DNA of 64,000 nt from an uncultured beta proteobacterium (GCA_903900805.1 CAIUOP010000075.1:1-64000); one strand, 5' to 3'. Shown: positions 28,678-39,196, counted from the stretch's first letter. Program-made: numbers and translations. Notes: generated by a model from the sequence alone, not told the origin.

Positions 28678-29853
28678 ATGTTGATTCAATTCTTCTTGCA
28701 ACTGAAAGAGGCTAAAGTGCCAGTTTCAGTAAGAGAATTTTTAACTCTTTTGGAAGCGCTCAAGACTGGCGTTATCAATCCTTCTATTAATGAGTTTTAT
28801 CAACTTTCCAGAATGACTCTAGTGAAAGATGAGCAGCATTTTGACCGCTTTGATCAGGTCTTTGGTTCTTATTTCTCAGGGGTGGAGCAAATCATTGCAA
28901 TGTCACCTGATATTCCACTAGCTTGGCTAGAGCAGAAATTACAACGCGTACTCACCGCTGAAGAAAAAGCAGCCCTCCAAAAATTAGGCGGTCCAGAAGC
29001 CTTAAAAAAACGCCTTGAGGAACTATTAAAAGAGCAAAAGGAGTGGCACGGTGGCGGTAAGAAGTGGGTTGGTGCTGGCGGATCTTCACCCTTTGGGCAT
29101 AGCGGCTACCACCCCGAAGGTATCCGTATTGGTGGCGAAAGCGCTGGGAATCGTACCGCTATCAAAGTCTGGGAAGCGCGAGAGTTTAAAGACTATGACA
29201 GTGATTTAGCACTAGGTACTCGCAATATTAAGGTGGCATTGCGCCGCTTACGTCGCTTTGCTCGCGAAGGATCAAACCTGGAGCTAGATCTAGATAAAAC
29301 AATTCACTCTACTGCAGCTAATGCAGGCATGTTAGATATTCAAATGCGGCCTGAGCGCCATAATAATGTCAAAGTATTGCTCTTAATGGATGTTGGTGGC
29401 TCTATGGATGACCACATTTTGCGCATTGGAGAATTATTTTCTGCAGCAAAAGCAGAATTTAAGCATTTAGAGCACTACTATTTTCATAATTGTGTTTATG
29501 ACAACCTTTGGCAAAGTAATCGGCGCAGGCGAGATCAAGTGACTCCCACGCAAGACATAATTAATAAATATGGGCCTGACTATAAGCTCATTTTTGTTGG
29601 TGATGCCACTATGTCGCCTTATGAAATCTATAGCCCTAACGGCTCGGTTGAGCACAATAATCAAGAGCCTGGTGCCGTTTGGATCAATCGCCTCTTGGAC
29701 CATTTTCCCCATTTTGCCTGGCTCAATCCTGAGCCTGAATCTATTTGGCAATATCGTCAATCGATTGACATCATGAGAGGCTTACTAAAGGATCATATGT
29801 ACCCAGTAACGATGAATGGTCTAGAAAGTGCGATGCGTCAACTTTCCAAGTAA
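28678..29853 (+). CDS. VWA domain-containing protein (CoxE-like)
   Basis: A 391-aa protein paired with the MoxR ATPase (16-base gap). The C-terminal VWA domain has a MIDAS-like sequence VLLLMDVGGSMDDH near residue 237. Here the canonical DxSxS is DVGGS, with the first Ser replaced by Gly. The N-terminal half (about 200 aa) is helical and charged. A Gly/His-rich stretch WHGGGKKWVGAGGSSPFGHSG occurs near residue 125. The family partners MoxR ATPases in metal-centre maturation; the target here is unknown. Confidence 0.85.
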   Translation: MLIQFFLQLKEAKVPVSVREFLTLLEALKTGVINPSINEFYQLSRMTLVKDEQHFDRFDQVFGSYFSGVEQIIAMSPDIPLAWLEQKLQRVLTAEEKAALQKLGGPEALKKRLEELLKEQKEWHGGGKKWVGAGGSSPFGHSGYHPEGIRIGGESAGNRTAIKVWEAREFKDYDSDLALGTRNIKVALRRLRRFAREGSNLELDLDKTIHSTAANAGMLDIQMRPERHNNVKVLLLMDVGGSMDDHILRIGELFSAAKAEFKHLEHYYFHNCVYDNLWQSNRRRRDQVTPTQDIINKYGPDYKLIFVGDATMSPYEIYSPNGSVEHNNQEPGAVWINRLLDHFPHFAWLNPEPESIWQYRQSIDIMRGLLKDHMYPVTMNGLESAMRQLSK

Positions 29854-29901
29854 GATTGTTTTACCAAGCAAAATTCATCTACTTAACGACAGATATATGC
29901 C

Positions 29902-30360
29902 ATGAACACCAATATTAGCGCCCGTCTTAAAGCTTTAGGTATCGACTTACCGCCACCTGGTCCGCCAGCTGCCGCCTATGTGATGGCTGCAAGCACTGGC
30001 AATATGGTTTTTCTTTCTGGCCATATTGCTAAAAGAGATGGTAAGCCTTGGATAGGAAAGCTCGGTCAAGATATGGATACCGAGACAGGAAAAGCAGCCG
30101 CAAGAGCTATTGGCATTGATCTCATTGCTACATTACAAAATCATGTAGGCTCGTTAGATAAAGTCAAGCGCATTGTCAAAGTGATGGGCTTAGTTAACTC
30201 TACCGCTCAATATACCGATCAACATTTAGTAATTAATGGCTGCTCAGAGTTACTGGTCGAAGTATTTGGGGATGCAGGCAAACATGCACGTAGCGCATTT
30301 GGTGTAGCACAAATTCCCTTAGGTGCTTGCGTTGAAATTGAATTAATTGCTGAGATCTAA
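29902..30360 (+). CDS. RidA/YjgF/UK114-family protein
   Basis: A 152-aa member of the YjgF superfamily, whose RidA branch hydrolyses reactive enamine/imine intermediates such as 2-aminoacrylate. The C-terminal signature HARSAFGVAQIPLGACVEIELIAEI, with the conserved Arg, is clear, as is the N-terminal GNMVFLSGHIAK. It is longer than classical RidA (about 128 aa), as in the YjgF-like endoribonuclease L-PSP branch of proteobacteria. It follows the VWA gene by 48 bases and overlaps the 3' end of the opposing nucleotidyltransferase gene by four bases. Confidence 0.88.
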   Translation: MNTNISARLKALGIDLPPPGPPAAAYVMAASTGNMVFLSGHIAKRDGKPWIGKLGQDMDTETGKAAARAIGIDLIATLQNHVGSLDKVKRIVKVMGLVNSTAQYTDQHLVINGCSELLVEVFGDAGKHARSAFGVAQIPLGACVEIELIAEI

Positions 30361-31007
30361 AAGCGTGTTAAGTCAAATTGAGAGAGCTCAGACTCTGTAT
30401 CAACATCTGCGATGTAAGCTTCATTATCAGTAACAAAAATCTGCACTAGCTCTGGATGCTGATCCATAAAGGGTCTACACACCATTTTCGGGGTTGCCAA
30501 AATATTAGCGATGACTTTGCCTGAAAATGCTACCGGGTTGCCACGTTGTTGCCCTACCATTGGCAATACAACTTCTGTTTTCTGATCACGCCGCTTAAAT
30601 TCTTGAAGTAATGCATCAATCTCAATAGCGCCCACTAGCGGTTGATCGCATAGCGCAATCAACAAAACCTCGTAATCGCTCTTTAAGGTTTCAAGCCCCA
30701 AACGCACTGAAGATGCTTGCCCTAGTTCTGGCTGTGGATTGCGAATATATTCAATTGGCAAGTCGAGATCTGCTTTGAGCTTGGCCAACTTAGACTCGAT
30801 CACATCAGCATAAAAACCAGTGACCACCAAGAATTCTATGGGTGAAAATGCTTTGATTGCATAACTGAAATGGCTTAATAGGCTTTGACCATCCTTTTGT
30901 AATAGGGCTTTGGGCGTTGATCCCAAACGACTGCCCTCACCTGCAGCTAGCAACAGAACTGCTAAGCGGAGATTAGTGGTGCCTGATTGCTTACCTAAAG
31001 ATGTCAT
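30357..31007 (-). CDS. MocA/MobA-family nucleotidyltransferase
   Basis: A 216-aa NTP-transferase with the N-terminal signature LLLAAGEGSRLGSTPKALL, and LIALCDQPLVGAIEIDALL as the metal-binding Asp region. This matches molybdenum cofactor cytidylyltransferases (MocA), which make MCD for xanthine-dehydrogenase-family enzymes. It is divergent from an XdhC gene, a frequent partner in molybdenum hydroxylase maturation. The precise nucleotide cannot be read from the sequence. Confidence 0.82.
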   Translation of the reverse strand: MTSLGKQSGTTNLRLAVLLLAAGEGSRLGSTPKALLQKDGQSLLSHFSYAIKAFSPIEFLVVTGFYADVIESKLAKLKADLDLPIEYIRNPQPELGQASSVRLGLETLKSDYEVLLIALCDQPLVGAIEIDALLQEFKRRDQKTEVVLPMVGQQRGNPVAFSGKVIANILATPKMVCRPFMDQHPELVQIFVTDNEAYIADVDTESELSQFDLTRF

Positions 31008-31062
31008 TAGAGTGATAATAAATAGGAATCTAGAAAAATAAACAATAAAGATAAATCACAGC

Positions 31063-32022
31063 ATGAATAGCACCGATTTAAGCGTTCTTCGCTCTGCCGT
31101 CAGTTGGCTTCAAGCCGGCCACTCCGTGGCCATTGCTACAGTCGTGCAAACTTGGGGGTCCGCCCCAAGACCTATTGGCTCTTGGCTTGCAATTCGGGAG
31201 GATGGTCAAGTAGCTGGTTCTGTTTCTGGTGGTTGCGTTGAGGATGACTTAATTCGCCGGGTGCAAACAGAAATTCTGACTAGAGCTACCCCTGAAATGG
31301 TGATTTACGGAGTCAGTCAGCAAGAAGCGGCACGCTTTGGATTGCCTTGCGGTGGGACCTTAAGACTGTTGGTTGAGCCAAAGCCTGAGCTGGTAGTTCT
31401 GGAGAAGTTACTTACACAAATTGCTGCCCATCAAATTACCCGGCGTACAGTCAATTTAAGTTCAGGCCAATCCACCTTAAGTGCTGGGTCTCGTAATGAC
31501 CAATTTATTTGCAACGATCAAGAGATGCAAACTACTTACGGGCCGCGTTGGCGTATGGTCATTATTGGCGCTGGTCAACTATCGCTGTACACAGCAGATT
31601 TTGCAATAGCATCTGACTTTGAAGTGATTGTGATTGATCCGCGTGAGGAATATGCAGAAGGCTTAAATCGTGAAGATTTGATCTTCATTAAAGGCATGCC
31701 AGATGATGTCTTGCTTGAAATTGGGGTTGATCAGCATACTGCTGTTGTAGCCCTAACGCATGACCCTAAGCTAGATGATATGGCGCTGATGGAGGCCTTG
31801 AAGTCACCCGCTTTTTATGTGGGTGCATTAGGTAGCAGAAAGAACACTCAAAAACGCAAAGAGCGCCTCTTAGAGTTCGATCTTAATCAAGCGCAAGTTG
31901 ATCGGCTCCATGGCCCAGTGGGCCTTTATATCGGAGCGCTAACCCCACCAGAGATTGCAGTATCGATTCTGGCGGAGGTTATTGCCGTGAAATATAGCGT
32001 CAGTATTCCAAAGAAAAACTAG
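31063..32022 (+). CDS. XdhC/CoxF-family maturation protein
   Basis: A 319-aa protein with the N-terminal XdhC_CoxI domain (ATVVQTWGSAPRPIGSWLAI, SGGCVEDDLI, GLPCGGTLRLLVEP) and the C-terminal Rossmann domain (MVIIGAGQLSLYTADFA, YVGALGSRKN, GLYIGALTPPEIAVSILAEV). XdhC binds and sulfurates or delivers the molybdenum cofactor to xanthine-dehydrogenase-type enzymes. Together with MoxR, VWA and MocA-like genes nearby it completes a molybdenum hydroxylase accessory set. It converges on parC with a 4-base gap. Confidence 0.9.
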   Translation: MNSTDLSVLRSAVSWLQAGHSVAIATVVQTWGSAPRPIGSWLAIREDGQVAGSVSGGCVEDDLIRRVQTEILTRATPEMVIYGVSQQEAARFGLPCGGTLRLLVEPKPELVVLEKLLTQIAAHQITRRTVNLSSGQSTLSAGSRNDQFICNDQEMQTTYGPRWRMVIIGAGQLSLYTADFAIASDFEVIVIDPREEYAEGLNREDLIFIKGMPDDVLLEIGVDQHTAVVALTHDPKLDDMALMEALKSPAFYVGALGSRKNTQKRKERLLEFDLNQAQVDRLHGPVGLYIGALTPPEIAVSILAEVIAVKYSVSIPKKN

Positions 32023-32026
32023 TGAA

Positions 32027-34468
32027 TTAATTCGCTTTAAGCTTACCGTCTTTCAAGCGTGGCTCAACAAAGTGACCTTTGCGCGCACGATTACCAGCAA
32101 ATGATTTAAGCGTCTTTGCATCTAGATTGAGCTCTGTTGGTTTACCAGCACGACCAGCGCCAGAATAAGATGCACCGTCTGGACCCACAGCAATTGCTGA
32201 CGCTAAGAACTCTTTATCATCTAAGCCCATCAGAATGACGCCTCTGCCACCTGTTGGTAAGCGCTTTAGATCCCCCAACGGGAATACCAGTAATTTAGAA
32301 GCTTGTGACAAGCAGGCCACTTGTTTCATACCAGCATGAACCTTTACTGCACCTAATGGTGCATCGCCGGTCATTTTGGCATCAATACTGACAAACGATT
32401 TACCTGCTTTGTTTCGGGTACTCATATCGGCTACATTTGCCAAAAAGCCATACCCTGCTTTAGTAGAAAGTAAGACTAAGTCATCTGGCTGGCCAGCGTA
32501 ATAAGCCACCATTTGTGAGCCAGGGGCCAAGTTCACAAAGCTGGTTAATGGCGAACCATCACCACGTGCACCTGGTAATTCGCTAATGGGCACTGTATAG
32601 ACTCTGCCATCACTGCCAAAACCTTGCATTACATCGACCGTGCGAACCTCAAAGGTGTCATACATGGCATCGCCTGCTTTGAAGCCAAATTGGGTGGAAT
32701 CATGCTCATGTCCTTGACGCACGCGCACCCAACCTTTTTGAGAAACAATCACTGTCACTGGTTCATCAATGACCTTAGTTTCTGCAATAGCCCGTTTGTC
32801 TTCCTGAATTAAGGTGCGACGATCATCACCAAAATCTTTCAGGTCAGATTCAATTTCCTTGATGATGCGTTTACGCAGTACTGAATCGCTTTGTAGCAAA
32901 CCGTCTAAATCATCTCGCTCCGCTTTAAGCTCTTTGAGTTCTTGTTCAATCTTGATGCCCTCAAGACGGGCCAACTGGCGCAAACGAATATCCAAAATGT
33001 CTTCAGCTTGACGATCAGATAATTTGAACTCTTTGATGAGGTCGACTTTAGGCTCATCACTATTGCGAATAATCTTAATGACCTTATCAATATTGAGAAG
33101 AACGGTTAATCGTCCTTCCAATATATGCATACGATCTTTGACTTTGCCTAAGCGGTATTGTGTGCGGCGGGTTACGGTAGCGACCCTAAACTCAACCCAT
33201 TCGGTCAGAATCTCTTTGAGGCCTTTTTGGCGTGGACGACCATCATTCCCAATCATCACCAAGTTCATTGGCGCATTCGATTCGAGTGAGGTATGCGCCA
33301 ATAAAAGATTGGCAAACTCATTCACATCAATATTTTTACTCTTCGGCTCAAAGACCAAACGTACTGCGGCGTCTTTACTAGATTCATCACGAACACCATC
33401 TAATACATTTAAAATGGTGGACTTCAGATTGTTTTGCTCAGGAGTAAGCGTCTTTTTACCGACTCTCACTTTTGGATTGGTAATCTCTTCAATCTCTTGC
33501 AGTACGCGCTGAGATGAAGTTGCTGGTGGCAATTCATTGACAACAATTTGCCATTGGCCACGGGCCAATTCTTCAACCGACCAGCGGGCACGTACCTTAA
33601 TGCTGCCCCGGCCAGTTTCATAAATCTGGGCGATCTCCGCAGTAGAGGAAATGATTTGACCGCCGCCTGGATAGTCAGGGCCAGGCATGATTCCCAGTAA
33701 ATCAGAGGTTGATAGCTTGGGAGACTTCATCAGGGCAATGGCAGCACTAGCAACTTCACGCAAATTATGGGAAGGAATCTCTGTTGCCATACCAACGGCA
33801 ATACCAGATGCACCATTTAAAAGAACAAATGGCAAACGTGCTGGCAATACCTTAGGCTCCTGAAATGAGCCATCATAGTTAGGCGCGAAATCAACTGTTC
33901 CTTCATCAATTTCACTTAATAACAAACCTGCAATCTTCGTTAAACGCGCTTCGGTATAACGCATCGCAGCTGCACCATCACCATCACGTGAGCCAAAGTT
34001 GCCTTGACCATCAATTAAGGGATAACGCAATGAGAAGCTTTGTGCCAAGCGAACTAAAGCGTCATAAGCAGATTGATCGCCATGGGGATGGAACTTACCA
34101 AGCACATCACCCACAACTCGGGCGCTCTTTACTGGCTTGGCATCAGCACGCAGACCCATTTCGCTCATGGAGAACAAAATGCGCCGTTGTACTGGCTTCT
34201 GACCGTCAGATACTTCTGGTAAAGCGCGTCCTTTAACTACGCTAATCGCGTAATCGAGATAAGCACGCTCTGCATAAACTGCTAAGGTCAAACTGTCCTT
34301 GTTGTCTTCATTCAGATCCATGGTCTTTGGATCATGAGGATCATTTGGTCCCTTGGGTCCTTTGGCGGACGACCTTACTTTAGGGGTCTCTTCAAGCTCA
34401 ACTTGATCGGAAAATAAATCAGCCTGTTGTGTGGCTGGTTTTTTACCTGGAGTTTTTTTTGTTGCCAT
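32027..34468 (-). CDS. parC: DNA topoisomerase IV subunit A
   Basis: The breakage-reunion subunit of topoisomerase IV, for decatenation of chromosomes. The 813-aa protein has the [13 protein letters not shown] and [19 protein letters not shown] winged-helix region, with the quinolone-determining region, and the catalytic Tyr in [10 protein letters not shown] near residue 166. A C-terminal beta-propeller domain follows. About 45 extra residues at the N-terminus are low-complexity and Lys/Pro-rich ([12 protein letters not shown] ... [13 protein letters not shown]). It follows parE with a one-base overlap, so the two are translationally coupled. Confidence 0.95.
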   Translation of the reverse strand: MATKKTPGKKPATQQADLFSDQVELEETPKVRSSAKGPKGPNDPHDPKTMDLNEDNKDSLTLAVYAERAYLDYAISVVKGRALPEVSDGQKPVQRRILFSMSEMGLRADAKPVKSARVVGDVLGKFHPHGDQSAYDALVRLAQSFSLRYPLIDGQGNFGSRDGDGAAAMRYTEARLTKIAGLLLSEIDEGTVDFAPNYDGSFQEPKVLPARLPFVLLNGASGIAVGMATEIPSHNLREVASAAIALMKSPKLSTSDLLGIMPGPDYPGGGQIISSTAEIAQIYETGRGSIKVRARWSVEELARGQWQIVVNELPPATSSQRVLQEIEEITNPKVRVGKKTLTPEQNNLKSTILNVLDGVRDESSKDAAVRLVFEPKSKNIDVNEFANLLLAHTSLESNAPMNLVMIGNDGRPRQKGLKEILTEWVEFRVATVTRRTQYRLGKVKDRMHILEGRLTVLLNIDKVIKIIRNSDEPKVDLIKEFKLSDRQAEDILDIRLRQLARLEGIKIEQELKELKAERDDLDGLLQSDSVLRKRIIKEIESDLKDFGDDRRTLIQEDKRAIAETKVIDEPVTVIVSQKGWVRVRQGHEHDSTQFGFKAGDAMYDTFEVRTVDVMQGFGSDGRVYTVPISELPGARGDGSPLTSFVNLAPGSQMVAYYAGQPDDLVLLSTKAGYGFLANVADMSTRNKAGKSFVSIDAKMTGDAPLGAVKVHAGMKQVACLSQASKLLVFPLGDLKRLPTGGRGVILMGLDDKEFLASAIAVGPDGASYSGAGRAGKPTELNLDAKTLKSFAGNRARKGHFVEPRLKDGKLKAN

Positions 34469-36456
34469 TAAATGTCTGCCTCAACTTCATTGCCACGCTC
34501 TTCTAGCCAATCACGTCTTGCACCAGATTCAGATTTACCCATCAGCATATCCATAGTTTTGAAGGTTTCATCTTCGGTCCAAGAGCCTAAGGTCACTGGT
34601 AATAAGCGTCTTGTGTCTGGATTTAGCGTGGTATCCCATAACTGCTCCGCACTCATCTCTCCTAAGCCTTTAAAGCGAGAGATTTGCCAAGCAGATTCTT
34701 TCACGCCATCTTTGCGTAATTTATCTTCAATCGCTTGCAGCTCACTGGCATCGAGCGCATAAATTTTTTGGGCTGGTTTTTTACCACGCGCTGGAGCATC
34801 TACCCTAAAGAGCGGCGGCCTAGAAATATATATATGACCTAGATCAATCAACTTAGGAAAATGCTTATAGAACAGGGTTAACAGGAGCACCTGAATATGC
34901 GCTCCATCAACGTCAGCATCAGACAAAATACAAACCTTGCCGTATCGTAAGTTAGATAGATCGGGGTCATCATTCAGACCATGCGGATCTACGCCAATTG
35001 CGACCGCAATATCGTGGACTTCATTATTCGCAAATAAACGATCTCGCTCTGCTTCCCAAGTATTGAGGACCTTACCGCGCAGGGGCAGGATGGCTTGGTA
35101 TTCTTTATTGCGCCCCATTTTGGCTGAGCCGCCAGCTGAATCACCCTCAACCAGAAAGATTTCATTCATGGAAATGTCTTGGCTCTCGCAGTCGGTGAGC
35201 TTTCCAGGCAGAACAGCAACGCCAGAAGATTTTTTCTTCTCAACCTTCTGACCAGCCCTGGTTCTCGCCTGAGCTTGCTTAATCACCAAATCAGCCAGTT
35301 TGCGACCGTAATCGACATGCTGGTTGAGCCAAAGTTCTAAGGCAGACTTTGCATAGCCCGATACCAATCTGACAGCATCGCGAGAATTTAAGCGTTCTTT
35401 AATTTGACCTTGAAATTGTGGGTCCAATACTTTGGCGGACAAAATAAAAGAAGCTCGTGCAAATACGTCTTCGGGCATGAGCTTGACACCTTTCGGTTGC
35501 AGCGCATGCATTTCAATAAAGCCTTTGACGGCATTAAAAAGACCTTCACGCAAACCACTCTCATGTGTGCCACCAGCAGGTGTTGGAATCAGATTCACAT
35601 AGCTCTCGCGCACAGGTGCACCATCTTCAGTCCAACTCACAACCCAGGCAGCGCCCTCGCCTTCGGCAAATGAATCGTCTTCACCGGTACCAGTAGCGTA
35701 TTGCTCTGCTTCGAATGGTGGAATGACTTCTGGGCCATGCCCAGCTTGGGCAATCGCTTCATTTAAGTAGCCACGAAGGCCTTGAGCGTATTGCCAAGTT
35801 TGACTATCGCCAGACTTTTCTTGAATGAGGGTCACTTTCACGCCAGGCAATAGCACTGCCTTAGAACGCAAGAGACGAATCAGGTCAGCCATGGGAATAG
35901 CTGAACTATCAAAATACTTACCGTCAGGCCAAGCACGCACGCGCGTGCCATGCGATTTATCTTGTTTAGATGATGGCTTTGTTTTGAGCTTCTCGATCAC
36001 TCTGCCATCGGCAAAAGTCAAAGTAGAGATCTGACCATCACGCCAAACCGTCACTTCTAGTCTTTTGGAGAGTGCGTTGGTTACTGAAACCCCAACGCCA
36101 TGCAAACCACCAGAGAATGCATAAGCACCTCCGGATCCTTTTTCAAATTTGCCACCAGCATGCAATTGGGTAAATACGATTTCGACTACGGGTAGTTTTT
36201 CAGTAGGATGCATTCCAACTGGAATTCCTCGACCATCATCTTCTACGCTCACGCTACCGTCGGTATGCATGGTCACAATAATGTGTTTGCCAAACCCACC
36301 TAATGCTTCGTCTGAGGCGTTATCTAAGACTTCTTGAATCACATGCAAGGGATTATCAGTTCGGGTGTACATCCCCGGGCGCTGGCGGACGGGTTCTAGA
36401 CCTTTTAGGACCTGAATCGACGATTCGCTGTATTCGGATGTTTTACGGGTAGCCAT
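34468..36456 (-). CDS. parE: DNA topoisomerase IV subunit B
   Basis: The ATPase subunit of topoisomerase IV. It has the GHKL ATP-binding motifs ([44 protein letters not shown]), the transducer domain, and the TOPRIM motif [27 protein letters not shown] near residue 430, with DADVDGAHI. The 662-aa length and the ParE-type [15 protein letters not shown] separate it from GyrB. It is divergent from the CoA-transferase gene across 79 bases. Confidence 0.95.
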   Translation of the reverse strand: MATRKTSEYSESSIQVLKGLEPVRQRPGMYTRTDNPLHVIQEVLDNASDEALGGFGKHIIVTMHTDGSVSVEDDGRGIPVGMHPTEKLPVVEIVFTQLHAGGKFEKGSGGAYAFSGGLHGVGVSVTNALSKRLEVTVWRDGQISTLTFADGRVIEKLKTKPSSKQDKSHGTRVRAWPDGKYFDSSAIPMADLIRLLRSKAVLLPGVKVTLIQEKSGDSQTWQYAQGLRGYLNEAIAQAGHGPEVIPPFEAEQYATGTGEDDSFAEGEGAAWVVSWTEDGAPVRESYVNLIPTPAGGTHESGLREGLFNAVKGFIEMHALQPKGVKLMPEDVFARASFILSAKVLDPQFQGQIKERLNSRDAVRLVSGYAKSALELWLNQHVDYGRKLADLVIKQAQARTRAGQKVEKKKSSGVAVLPGKLTDCESQDISMNEIFLVEGDSAGGSAKMGRNKEYQAILPLRGKVLNTWEAERDRLFANNEVHDIAVAIGVDPHGLNDDPDLSNLRYGKVCILSDADVDGAHIQVLLLTLFYKHFPKLIDLGHIYISRPPLFRVDAPARGKKPAQKIYALDASELQAIEDKLRKDGVKESAWQISRFKGLGEMSAEQLWDTTLNPDTRRLLPVTLGSWTEDETFKTMDMLMGKSESGARRDWLEERGNEVEADI

Positions 36457-36535
36457 GCGCGCAAATTGTAGTCATGTCTGAGCTCAAAGCGGAACTTTTC
36501 AAGAATTCCCCTGCCATCCATGCCAAAATCAGGGC

Positions 36536-37756
36536 ATGGGAGCCTTAAGTCATATTCGTGTTTTAGACCTTAGCCGGGTGCTGGCTGGCCCTTGGTGCGC
36601 TCAAAACTTGGCAGATCTCGGTGCCGACGTCATTAAAGTCGAACGGCCAGGCGCTGGAGACGACACCCGCCATTGGGGGCCACCTTTTGCTAAAGATGTC
36701 AATGGCAAGGAAACCGAAGAGTCTGCCTACTTCATTTGCATCAATCGAAATAAACGTTCCATCACAATCGATATTGCTAAACCTGAGGGTCAGGAGATCA
36801 TTCGTAAGCTTGCAGCCGAGTCGGATGTGGTGATTGAAAACTATAAAGTTGGAGATTTAGCTAAATACGGCCTTGATTATGAGAGCCTTAAAAAAGTGAA
36901 GCCCGATGTAGTCTATTGCTCGATTACTGGCTTTGGTCAAACTGGTCCTTATGCAAAACGCCCTGGTTACGATTTCATTATTCAGGGCATGGGTGGCTTC
37001 ATGAGCATTACCGGTGAGGCTCATGATTTTGAGGGTGCTAGCCCCCAAAAATCAGGAGTTGCGATTGCCGACATTTTTACGGGCATGTATGCCTCTTCCG
37101 CAATTCTGGCGGCCATCATTCATCGCGATCGCACTGGTGAAGGCCAATATATTGATATGTCCTTGCTCGATACGCAGATTGCCGTGATGGCTAATATGTC
37201 TAGCGCCTACCTCACCTCTAATGAAATACCTAAGCGCTGGGGTAATGCTTCTCCTATCATCGTCCCTTATCAAACTTTTCCAACTTCAGATGGTTGGATT
37301 ATTGTGGCAGCTGGTAATGATGGCCAGTTCAGACAGTTTGTTACCGTCGGCGGGGAGGCGCACTTAGCCGATAACCCACTTTATTTAAATAATCCATTAC
37401 GCGTTCAACATCGCAAGCAATTAGTTCCGCTGCTAGAACAAATGACCCGTAAAAAACCGAAGGGTGAATGGATTGCCTTATTAGAAAAAGCAAAGGTTCC
37501 TTGTGGTCCCATTAATAACCTCAAAGAAGTATTTGAGAATGAACAAGTAATTGCTAGAAATGTTTTATTAAATGTACCTCACCCCACCGTTGGCAATATG
37601 AAATTGGTTGCTAGCCCAATGAAGCTTTCTAAAACGCCAACTGAAGTTCGGATGGCGCCACCAACACTGGGCCAACATACCGAAGAAATCTTGCATGATC
37701 GACTCAAGCTCAATGATCAGGCGATTCATGAGTTGCGCGCCAAAGAAATCATTTAA
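36536..37756 (+). CDS. class III (CaiB/BaiF family) CoA-transferase
   Basis: A 406-aa type III CoA-transferase that exchanges CoA between a carboxylic acid and an acyl-CoA. The family start HIRVLDLSRVLAGPWCAQNLADLGADVIKVERPG is present, and the catalytic Asp is expected in the ADIFTGMYASSAILAAI region. YDFIIQGMGGFMSITGE is also conserved. The substrate cannot be deduced. It is followed after 3 bases by an MFS transporter, which suggests uptake and activation of an organic acid. Confidence 0.9.
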   Translation: MGALSHIRVLDLSRVLAGPWCAQNLADLGADVIKVERPGAGDDTRHWGPPFAKDVNGKETEESAYFICINRNKRSITIDIAKPEGQEIIRKLAAESDVVIENYKVGDLAKYGLDYESLKKVKPDVVYCSITGFGQTGPYAKRPGYDFIIQGMGGFMSITGEAHDFEGASPQKSGVAIADIFTGMYASSAILAAIIHRDRTGEGQYIDMSLLDTQIAVMANMSSAYLTSNEIPKRWGNASPIIVPYQTFPTSDGWIIVAAGNDGQFRQFVTVGGEAHLADNPLYLNNPLRVQHRKQLVPLLEQMTRKKPKGEWIALLEKAKVPCGPINNLKEVFENEQVIARNVLLNVPHPTVGNMKLVASPMKLSKTPTEVRMAPPTLGQHTEEILHDRLKLNDQAIHELRAKEII

Positions 37757-37759
37757 GCC

Positions 37760-38986
37760 ATGACCGCCATCAAACCATCGCTCACCGTTAAACAAGTCCT
37801 CATCTTTGGGGGCTTCATGGTCACCATGTCTATGGGTATTCGTCATGGCTTTGGCTTATTTAATCTTCCAATTACCTCCGCTAATGAGTGGGGTCGCGAA
37901 ACATTTGCCTTAACCATTGCTTTGCAAAATCTCACTTGGGGCGTATTTCAACCCATCACAGGGGCGTTGGCTGATCGTTATGGTGCATTCAAGATCATGG
38001 TAGCTGGTGGCCTTCTATATGCCTTAGGTTTGGCTGGCATGGCAGTTTCTACCGATATCCTCAATTTCACGATTGCCGGTGGCTTACTCATTGGTCTGGC
38101 GCAAACTGCAACTACCTATAGCGTGGTCTATGGAATCTTAGGCCGAAATGTTCCAGCAGATAAACGGGTTTGGGCAATGGGTGTTGCTGCAGCTGCAGGA
38201 TCTTTTGGGCAGTTTCTGATGATTCCTGCAGAGCAAGGCTTATTAAGCGCCTTTGGAGCTCAAGACGCGCTCCTATTGCTAGCGCTGATGGCCAGTCTCA
38301 TGATTCCAACCGCTTATATGCTGCGTGAGAAAAATTTTGTTCAGAACAATAATCTGGGTGATCAAACCATTAAGCAGGCTTTAAAGGAGGCCATGGGTAA
38401 TCCGAGTTTTCGTTTGCTGACTTTGGGTTATTTTGTCTGTGGCTTCCAAGTAGTTTTCATTGCAGTGCATCTCGCACCGTATCTCAAAGATCTCTCATCA
38501 ACTTATCCCTCTGTTGCATCTCCCGTAGTAGCTACTACCGCATTAGCCCTCATTGGACTATTTAATGTGTTTGGTACGTTTGGTGCTGGCGTCTTGGGCC
38601 AACGCTTTCCGAAACGCTATTTACTCTCCGGTATCTACTTGACACGATCTGTCGCAATTATCGGCTTCTTACTCCTGCCCTTAAGTCCAACAACAACCTA
38701 TATATTCGCAGCAATTATGGGCTTCTTATGGCTATCGACTGTGCCACTGACAAACGCAATCGTTGCGCAGATCTTTGGCGTTAAATACCTGAGCATGCTT
38801 TCTGGCCTAGTATTCTTTTCTCATCAACTTGGCAGCTTCTGTGGGGCATTCTTGGGCGGCTACTTATTCGATCGCACTGGCTCTTATTTGATCGTTTGGG
38901 AAATTGCCATCGCATTAGGTGTCTTTGCCTTCTTAGTGAACTTACCGGTTAAAGAGCGTGCAATCAGTAGAACAGTCAACGCATGA
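37760..38986 (+). CDS. MFS transporter (OFA/monocarboxylate-like)
   Basis: A 408-aa, roughly 12-TM major facilitator protein, starting with SLTVKQVLIFGGFMVTMSMGIRHGFGLFNLPIT. The ADRYGAFKIMVAGG loop after TM2 is the MFS signature. It resembles oxalate/formate- or monocarboxylate-type carriers of proteobacteria, but the substrate is not known. It sits 3 bases after the CoA-transferase and overlaps the following small gene by four bases (ATGA), so all three are one operon. Confidence 0.88.
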   Translation: MTAIKPSLTVKQVLIFGGFMVTMSMGIRHGFGLFNLPITSANEWGRETFALTIALQNLTWGVFQPITGALADRYGAFKIMVAGGLLYALGLAGMAVSTDILNFTIAGGLLIGLAQTATTYSVVYGILGRNVPADKRVWAMGVAAAAGSFGQFLMIPAEQGLLSAFGAQDALLLLALMASLMIPTAYMLREKNFVQNNNLGDQTIKQALKEAMGNPSFRLLTLGYFVCGFQVVFIAVHLAPYLKDLSSTYPSVASPVVATTALALIGLFNVFGTFGAGVLGQRFPKRYLLSGIYLTRSVAIIGFLLLPLSPTTTYIFAAIMGFLWLSTVPLTNAIVAQIFGVKYLSMLSGLVFFSHQLGSFCGAFLGGYLFDRTGSYLIVWEIAIALGVFAFLVNLPVKERAISRTVNA

Positions 38987-39123
38987 TCAATAAATTTTCT
39001 TTATGGCAATGGGTGTTTTATAGTTTCACCCTGTTTGTCTTGCTAGTCATTTTTTCTGCCTACTTTGCGCCTGACATGATGGTTGCCATTACTACTCAAG
39101 TTTGGGCTTTGTGTGGCTGGTAA
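38983..39123 (+). CDS. 46-aa single-pass membrane peptide, uncharacterised
   Basis: This is an untracked small gene. Its ATG overlaps the MFS stop as ATGA. The 46-aa product is one hydrophobic helix (WVFYSFTLFVLLVIFSAYF) flanked by a short positive N-terminus (MINKFSLWQ) and a C-terminus ending WALCGW. The translationally coupled start makes it more believable than a random frame. It could stabilise or modulate the transporter. No family is recognised. Confidence 0.55.
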   Translation: MINKFSLWQWVFYSFTLFVLLVIFSAYFAPDMMVAITTQVWALCGW

Positions 39124-39142
39124 TAGTTTTAAAAATGAGTAT

Positions 39143-39169
39143 TTAATTTCCTTAATTTCCTTAATTTCC
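39143..39169 (+). repeat. 9-bp tandem repeat, three copies
   Basis: Three perfect consecutive copies of TTAATTTCC lie between the small membrane peptide and tRNA-Arg. Slippage is the likely origin; no function is evident. Confidence 0.85.
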
Positions 39170-39196
39170 ATAACATAGATTGATATCGGATTCAAA

